A stretch of DNA of 64,000 nt from Mesorhizobium japonicum MAFF 303099 (GTDB taxonomy: Bacteria > Pseudomonadota > Alphaproteobacteria > Rhizobiales > Rhizobiaceae), in contig NC_002678.2 in the NCBI RefSeq assembly GCF_000009625.1, forward strand, positions 62,001 to 126,000, written 5' to 3'. The notes under the pieces were generated by a model. It did no database searches, had not been told where the DNA came from, and saw only the letters and a program-made list of their open reading frames with translations. Every line of letters starts with the position of its first letter. Within the stretch, counting starts at the first letter, position 1. Positions 62,438 through 64,000 of the stretch are shown here, in pieces. The position numbers were made by a program, and so were the translations under genes.

Positions 62438-62965
62438 ATGCCGCTTTATGCGATCGATGGAGCGGAGCCCAGCTTCGCCGATGCCGGCTCGAACTGGATC
62501 GCGCCCGATGCAACGCTGATCGGCGACATCAGGGTCGGCCGCAATGCCGGCTTCTGGTTCGGCGTCGTCATTCGCGGCGACAATGAGCCGATCATTGTCG
62601 GCGCCGACACCAATGTGCAGGAACACACGGTCATGCACACCGATCCCGGCTTTCCGCTGACCATCGGCGAGGGCTGCACGATTGGCCATCGGGCCATGCT
62701 GCATGGCTGCACGATCGGCGACAACAGCCTGATCGGCATGGGCGCCATCGTGCTGAACGGCGCCAGGATCGGCAAGAATTCGCTGGTCGGCGCCGGCGCG
62801 CTGGTCACCGAAGGCAAGGAGTTTCCGGACAATTCGCTGATCGTCGGCTCTCCGGCCAAGGCGATCAGGGTGCTGGACGATGCGGCCGTCGAAAGATTGC
62901 GCGGCTCGGCCGCGCACTACGTCGCCAATGGCAAGCGCTTCAAGGCGGGGCTGAAGAAGGTCTGA
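62438..62965 (+). CDS. Gamma carbonic anhydrase family protein
   Basis: This 175-residue left-handed beta-helix protein of the gamma-CA/PaaY/YrdA group has three zinc-ligand His: VQEHTVMH near residue 62 and IGHRAMLHGC near 83-88. Glu and Gln positions differ from archaeal Cam, so true carbonic anhydrase activity is uncertain. RGDNEP near residue 45 and LVGSPAKAIR near 140 are typical of the group. It is likely co-transcribed with the preceding small membrane protein gene. Confidence 0.9.
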   Translation: MPLYAIDGAEPSFADAGSNWIAPDATLIGDIRVGRNAGFWFGVVIRGDNEPIIVGADTNVQEHTVMHTDPGFPLTIGEGCTIGHRAMLHGCTIGDNSLIGMGAIVLNGARIGKNSLVGAGALVTEGKEFPDNSLIVGSPAKAIRVLDDAAVERLRGSAAHYVANGKRFKAGLKKV

Positions 62966-63016
62966 GGCAGTCTCGGCCGATCCGTGTCGCCTGCGGTCTC
63001 ATAGCGGGTCGAGCAA

Positions 63017-63574
63017 TTATCTATTAAAGCCGCGCCTTGCTATGGCATCACGCAGCAATGAAGCACCGGCTTCAAAGCCGGCTTTGTCGGCTTCCTCGAA
63101 GGCTGTCGTATAGTCATCGATGCGGGTTGCGAGAGTCGGGTCGGCGCCAGCCGCCAAAAGCAGGTGGATCGCCTCGGCGCTACGAATGCCCACCGAATAG
63201 TGAAGCGGCGTCCAGTCGTTCACGCCCCGCATATTGGGATCGGCGCCAGCCTCGATCAACACCCGCACGACTTCCAGCCTGTCGGCCCGGTCGGTGGACA
63301 GCGCCGCAATGATTGCCGGAAACCCGCCGTGATCCTGATAATTCGGATCCGAACCTGCATCCAGCAACGTCGAGATGAAGCCGACCGGGCTCCAATAGAT
63401 CGCGTACTCCAGCGGATGTCCGAGGCCGAGTTCGAACGGCATGCGCTCGTCGAACCAGCCGGGCGAACCGCCCAGCGCTTTGCCAAGGCCATCGAAGTCA
63501 CCGGCCTTGAAGGCATCGTCGATCGCCTTGAACAGACGATGACGCTCGCATCGATCTTCCGGGATCTCCAACAT
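63017..63574 (-). CDS. Ankyrin-repeat protein
   Basis: This 185-residue protein has ankyrin repeats: VGFISTLLDAGSDPNYQDHGG near residue 65, LEVVRVLIEAGADPNMRGVNDWTPLHYSV near 100 and AIHLLLAAGADP near 135. The N-terminal 45 residues are an acidic helix. It probably mediates protein-protein contacts; the partner is unknown. Confidence 0.88.
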   Translation of the reverse strand: MLEIPEDRCERHRLFKAIDDAFKAGDFDGLGKALGGSPGWFDERMPFELGLGHPLEYAIYWSPVGFISTLLDAGSDPNYQDHGGFPAIIAALSTDRADRLEVVRVLIEAGADPNMRGVNDWTPLHYSVGIRSAEAIHLLLAAGADPTLATRIDDYTTAFEEADKAGFEAGASLLRDAIARRGFNR

Positions 63575-63688
63575 CGCCGTGGTCCAGAGGACGAAACCAA
63601 CAGCCTATGATGCCCCGATCCGCCGTCCGTGCAAAGGAGGCGCTGGATGGTCGGATGCGCCTGCCCAGCCCTGATTGGGTTTCGAGCT

Positions 63689-63732
63689 TCCGCCAGAAAT
63701 GGCGGAGCCGGCCCGGGGACAGGGCCGGCTCC
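63689..63732. terminator. Nested hairpins in the gap after 63.6 kb
   Basis: GGAGCCGGCCC (63704-63714) pairs with GGGCCGGCTCC (63722-63732) around a 7-nt loop. A second stem CCGCCA/TGGCGG sits just before it at about 63689-63706 and would compete with it. There is no T-run, and no gene ends immediately upstream on the plus strand. The function is unclear. Confidence 0.4.
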
Positions 63733-63826
63733 TTAGACCCGGTCGTTGGGGACGGGGAGGGTGGGGACTCGACCGGGTTTCTCCTCAAGCGTGTCGCGTC
63801 GATGCGGCGCGCTTAACCTCCGTTGC

Positions 63827-63866
63827 ATGCATGTCGCAAACCACTGCCCCTGTGGGCGACATGCAT
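63827..63866. repeat. ATGCATGTCGC inverted repeat
   Basis: ATGCATGTCGC (63827-63837) and GCGACATGCAT (63856-63866) are a perfect 11-bp inverted repeat, and the loop holds a further CCAC/GTGG pairing. It lies 7 nt downstream of the partial gene's stop on the minus strand. From memory, GACATGCAT-ended palindromes recur between genes in Mesorhizobium; it may act as a terminator here. Confidence 0.5.
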
Positions 63867-63873
63867 TGGCGTC

Positions 63874-64000
63874 CTAGCGGACGCTGGCGACCGCGTCGGA
63901 GCGGCCGTCGTTGATCGTCACCCAAACGCCGGAATTCTCCGTCGATTGACGCTTGAGATAGGTGTAGTCGGTGTCCGTCCAGGACAGCACCTTGGTTTCC
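63874..64000 (-). CDS. C-terminal end of an unidentified gene cut by the window edge
   Basis: An open frame enters from the right edge and ends with a TAG at 63874-63876. The last 41 residues include VLSWTDTDYTYLKRQSTENS and end VWVTINDGRSDAVASVR. They look like the end of a small soluble or exported protein, but there is not enough sequence to name it. Confidence 0.5.
   Translation of the reverse strand, partial: ETKVLSWTDTDYTYLKRQSTENSGVWVTINDGRSDAVASVR

Overview
The window is chromosomal DNA of a GC-rich alphaproteobacterium of the order Hyphomicrobiales, and it looks most like Mesorhizobium. The evidence is the family content: vitamin B12-dependent ribonucleotide reductase NrdJ, an Omp25/31-type porin, DUF1402, DUF3126, DUF2218, DUF982 and DUF1127-type proteins, and a transglutaminase-like cysteine proteinase. 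There are also rhizobial-style intergenic palindromes and canonical CtrA (TTAA-N7-TTAAC) and FixK/FNR (TTGAT-N4-ATCAA) boxes. I see no insertion sequence, prophage, CRISPR array, rRNA or replication origin. One tRNA gene, tRNA-Leu(TAA), is present. Genes are dense, short-spaced and on both strands.

Layout. 0-4.8 kb: the end of a molybdenum-hydroxylase maturation cluster (CoxE-like VWA protein, XdhC split over two genes, a MoeA-like/MobA-like fusion), then a secreted hydrolase. 4.8-10 kb: a secreted unknown, DUF1993, a DUF1127-type small protein, a probable small-RNA locus with two tandem terminators, a J-domain protein with no ordinary start codon, an aldo/keto reductase and a cysteine-desulfurase-like enzyme. 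10-16.1 kb: a tight six-gene minus-strand operon (dimethylformamidase-like protein, class III aminotransferase, BKACE, DUF523, GNAT, acetylpolyamine amidohydrolase/HDAC-like) that reads like a catabolic route for an N-acylated amine or amino acid. A divergent ParB-domain mini-gene lies beside it.

16-30 kb holds mixed metabolic and envelope genes: a 2OG oxygenase, UppP, a CtrA-boxed cysteine proteinase, DedA, DUF1402, a GH25 lysozyme lipoprotein, a FixK-boxed 37-residue membrane protein, a LysR regulator and a DUF3592 membrane protein. 30-31.7 kb is a small, visibly less GC-rich island with an acyltransferase-3 gene and a decayed polysaccharide flippase, so it is probably a remnant of a surface-polysaccharide locus. 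31.9-36 kb is nrdJ with an upstream NrdR box.

36-64 kb carries PilZ, Nudix, gpt, Usp, CinA-like, OYE-family and Nudix genes. It also holds a histidine-ammonia-lyase homologue that has lost the MIO-forming Ala-Ser-Gly triplet, the tRNA, an Omp porin and a stand-alone SecD P1-head-like protein. After these come adenine deaminase, two tandem lipoprotein esterases, threonine deaminase, glyoxalase I, a two-domain cold-shock protein, serine acetyltransferase, a gamma carbonic anhydrase and an ankyrin protein.

The observations most worth following are the 10-16 kb operon, the MIO-less ammonia-lyase homologue, the FixK-boxed mini membrane protein, the J-domain gene with an apparent AUC start, and the orphan double terminator.
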